This document shows, piece after piece, positions 13,744-14,073 of a stretch of DNA of 14,073 bases. The notes under the pieces were generated by a model. It had not been told where the DNA came from and ran no database searches. It worked only from the letters and a program-made list of their open reading frames with translations. The position numbers were made by a program, and so were the translations under genes. Location: contig JAEZZE010000431.1 in assembly GCA_023418755.1 (NCBI GenBank), positions 1 through 14,073 on the forward strand, in the 5' to 3' direction. Origin of the DNA: Bacillota bacterium (lineage in GTDB: Bacteria; Bacillota; Bacilli; Paenibacillales; Paenibacillaceae). The stretch's first letter is position 1, and each line of letters starts with the position of its first letter.

Positions 13744-14073
13744 CTACTTGGCCGCTGCCCGCGCCTTCACGACAAAGTCGCGGACTTCGCCCTCCATTTT
13801 CCACGTGCCCAAGGAAATGCCCCGCAGCTTGACGCTGACCTCCCCGGAATTCGGCACCCCGGAAAGCTCGAGATTCTCCGTCGCGATCGTGAAGGAGCCG
13901 TCCGCGTTCGCCGTATAGACGGCCTCGCTCGCTTCGCCCGCCATCGCCTTGATCGCTTGATCCTTGGCTTCCTCCGATACTTTGCTTCCGACTTCCTTGA
14001 TGTCGTCGATCGTAATGCCGCCGTAAGTGACGATGCCGACGACGATCGCCGCGACGAGCACCCACTTCAGCAC
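13744..14073 (-). CDS. Small membrane-anchored protein of unknown function (possibly cut by the window edge)
   Basis: A protein of at least 109 residues that I do not recognise. Residues 2-19 (LKWVLVAAIVVGIVTYGG) form a single hydrophobic segment that could be a signal anchor or uncleaved signal. A charged, probably helical stretch follows (ITIDDIKEVGSKVSEEAKDQ), and the rest to the lysine at 109 looks like a compact beta-rich domain. With a positive residue before the helix and a polar domain after it, that domain is probably extracellular. GTG at 14073 is the last codon in the window, so the gene may begin there or further right; no ribosome binding site can be checked. The stop TAG is followed directly by the GTG of the transglutaminase-domain gene, so the two are almost certainly cotranscribed, and a role in the same envelope process is likely. 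Confidence 0.7.
   Translation of the reverse strand: MLKWVLVAAIVVGIVTYGGITIDDIKEVGSKVSEEAKDQAIKAMAGEASEAVYTANADGSFTIATENLELSGVPNSGEVSVKLRGISLGTWKMEGEVRDFVVKARAAAK

Noticed and set aside
1..14073. tRNA or rRNA genes, CRISPR arrays, transposases, phage genes, attachment sites
   Set aside because: None were seen: no regularly spaced repeats, no cloverleaf-like or rRNA-like segments, and no integrase or transposase motifs in the translations.

Overview
The window looks like chromosomal DNA from a GC-rich, endospore-type Firmicute, most likely Paenibacillaceae (Paenibacillus or Cohnella-like). This rests on strong AAGGAG-type ribosome binding sites, many GTG and TTG starts, lipoproteins with Firmicute lipoboxes, a copper-amine-oxidase-type 'stalk' domain (a Paenibacillaceae favourite), and Bacillus-type families (YtpP-like thioredoxin, DUF2515/YppC, DUF456/YqgC, YtgP/MurJ-like flippase, MntABCD). 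This is inferred from protein and sequence style; no search was run. Twelve protein genes are supported, eleven of them on the minus strand.

Layout from left to right. Positions 1-202 are non-coding and dominated by a large structured inverted repeat (31-134) followed on the minus strand by a T-rich tract. Next come a small thioredoxin (203-547) and, upstream of it on the minus strand, a lipoprotein ending in a stalk domain (591-2153). A DUF2515 gene (2284-3507) is the only plus-strand gene. It runs into, and overlaps tail to tail with, the minus-strand flippase gene. The flippase (3438-5063), a DUF456 membrane protein (5085-5570) and a Cof-type HAD phosphatase (5575-6330) form one tightly spaced minus-strand operon. 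It has its own candidate promoter just after a clear terminator (6404-6455).

That terminator closes a complete manganese-type ABC importer operon, read right to left as mntA (binding lipoprotein), mntB (ATPase), mntC and mntD (two permeases). The genes are 4-bp overlapping or a few bases apart. The operon has a good promoter at 10171-10198 and a leader of about 90 nt with small palindromes that could be metal-regulator sites.

Positions 10202-10552 are non-coding but rich in inverted repeats, including two mutually exclusive hairpins and a terminator-like end. At the right edge a minus-strand envelope operon enters the window: a small membrane-anchored protein of unknown function, a four-helix membrane protein fused to a transglutaminase-like domain, and a class B penicillin-binding protein. 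These are coupled by a stop/start abutment and a 4-bp overlap.

I see no CRISPR array, tRNA, rRNA, prophage or insertion sequence. The least explained parts are the two structured non-coding regions and the transglutaminase/PBP operon.
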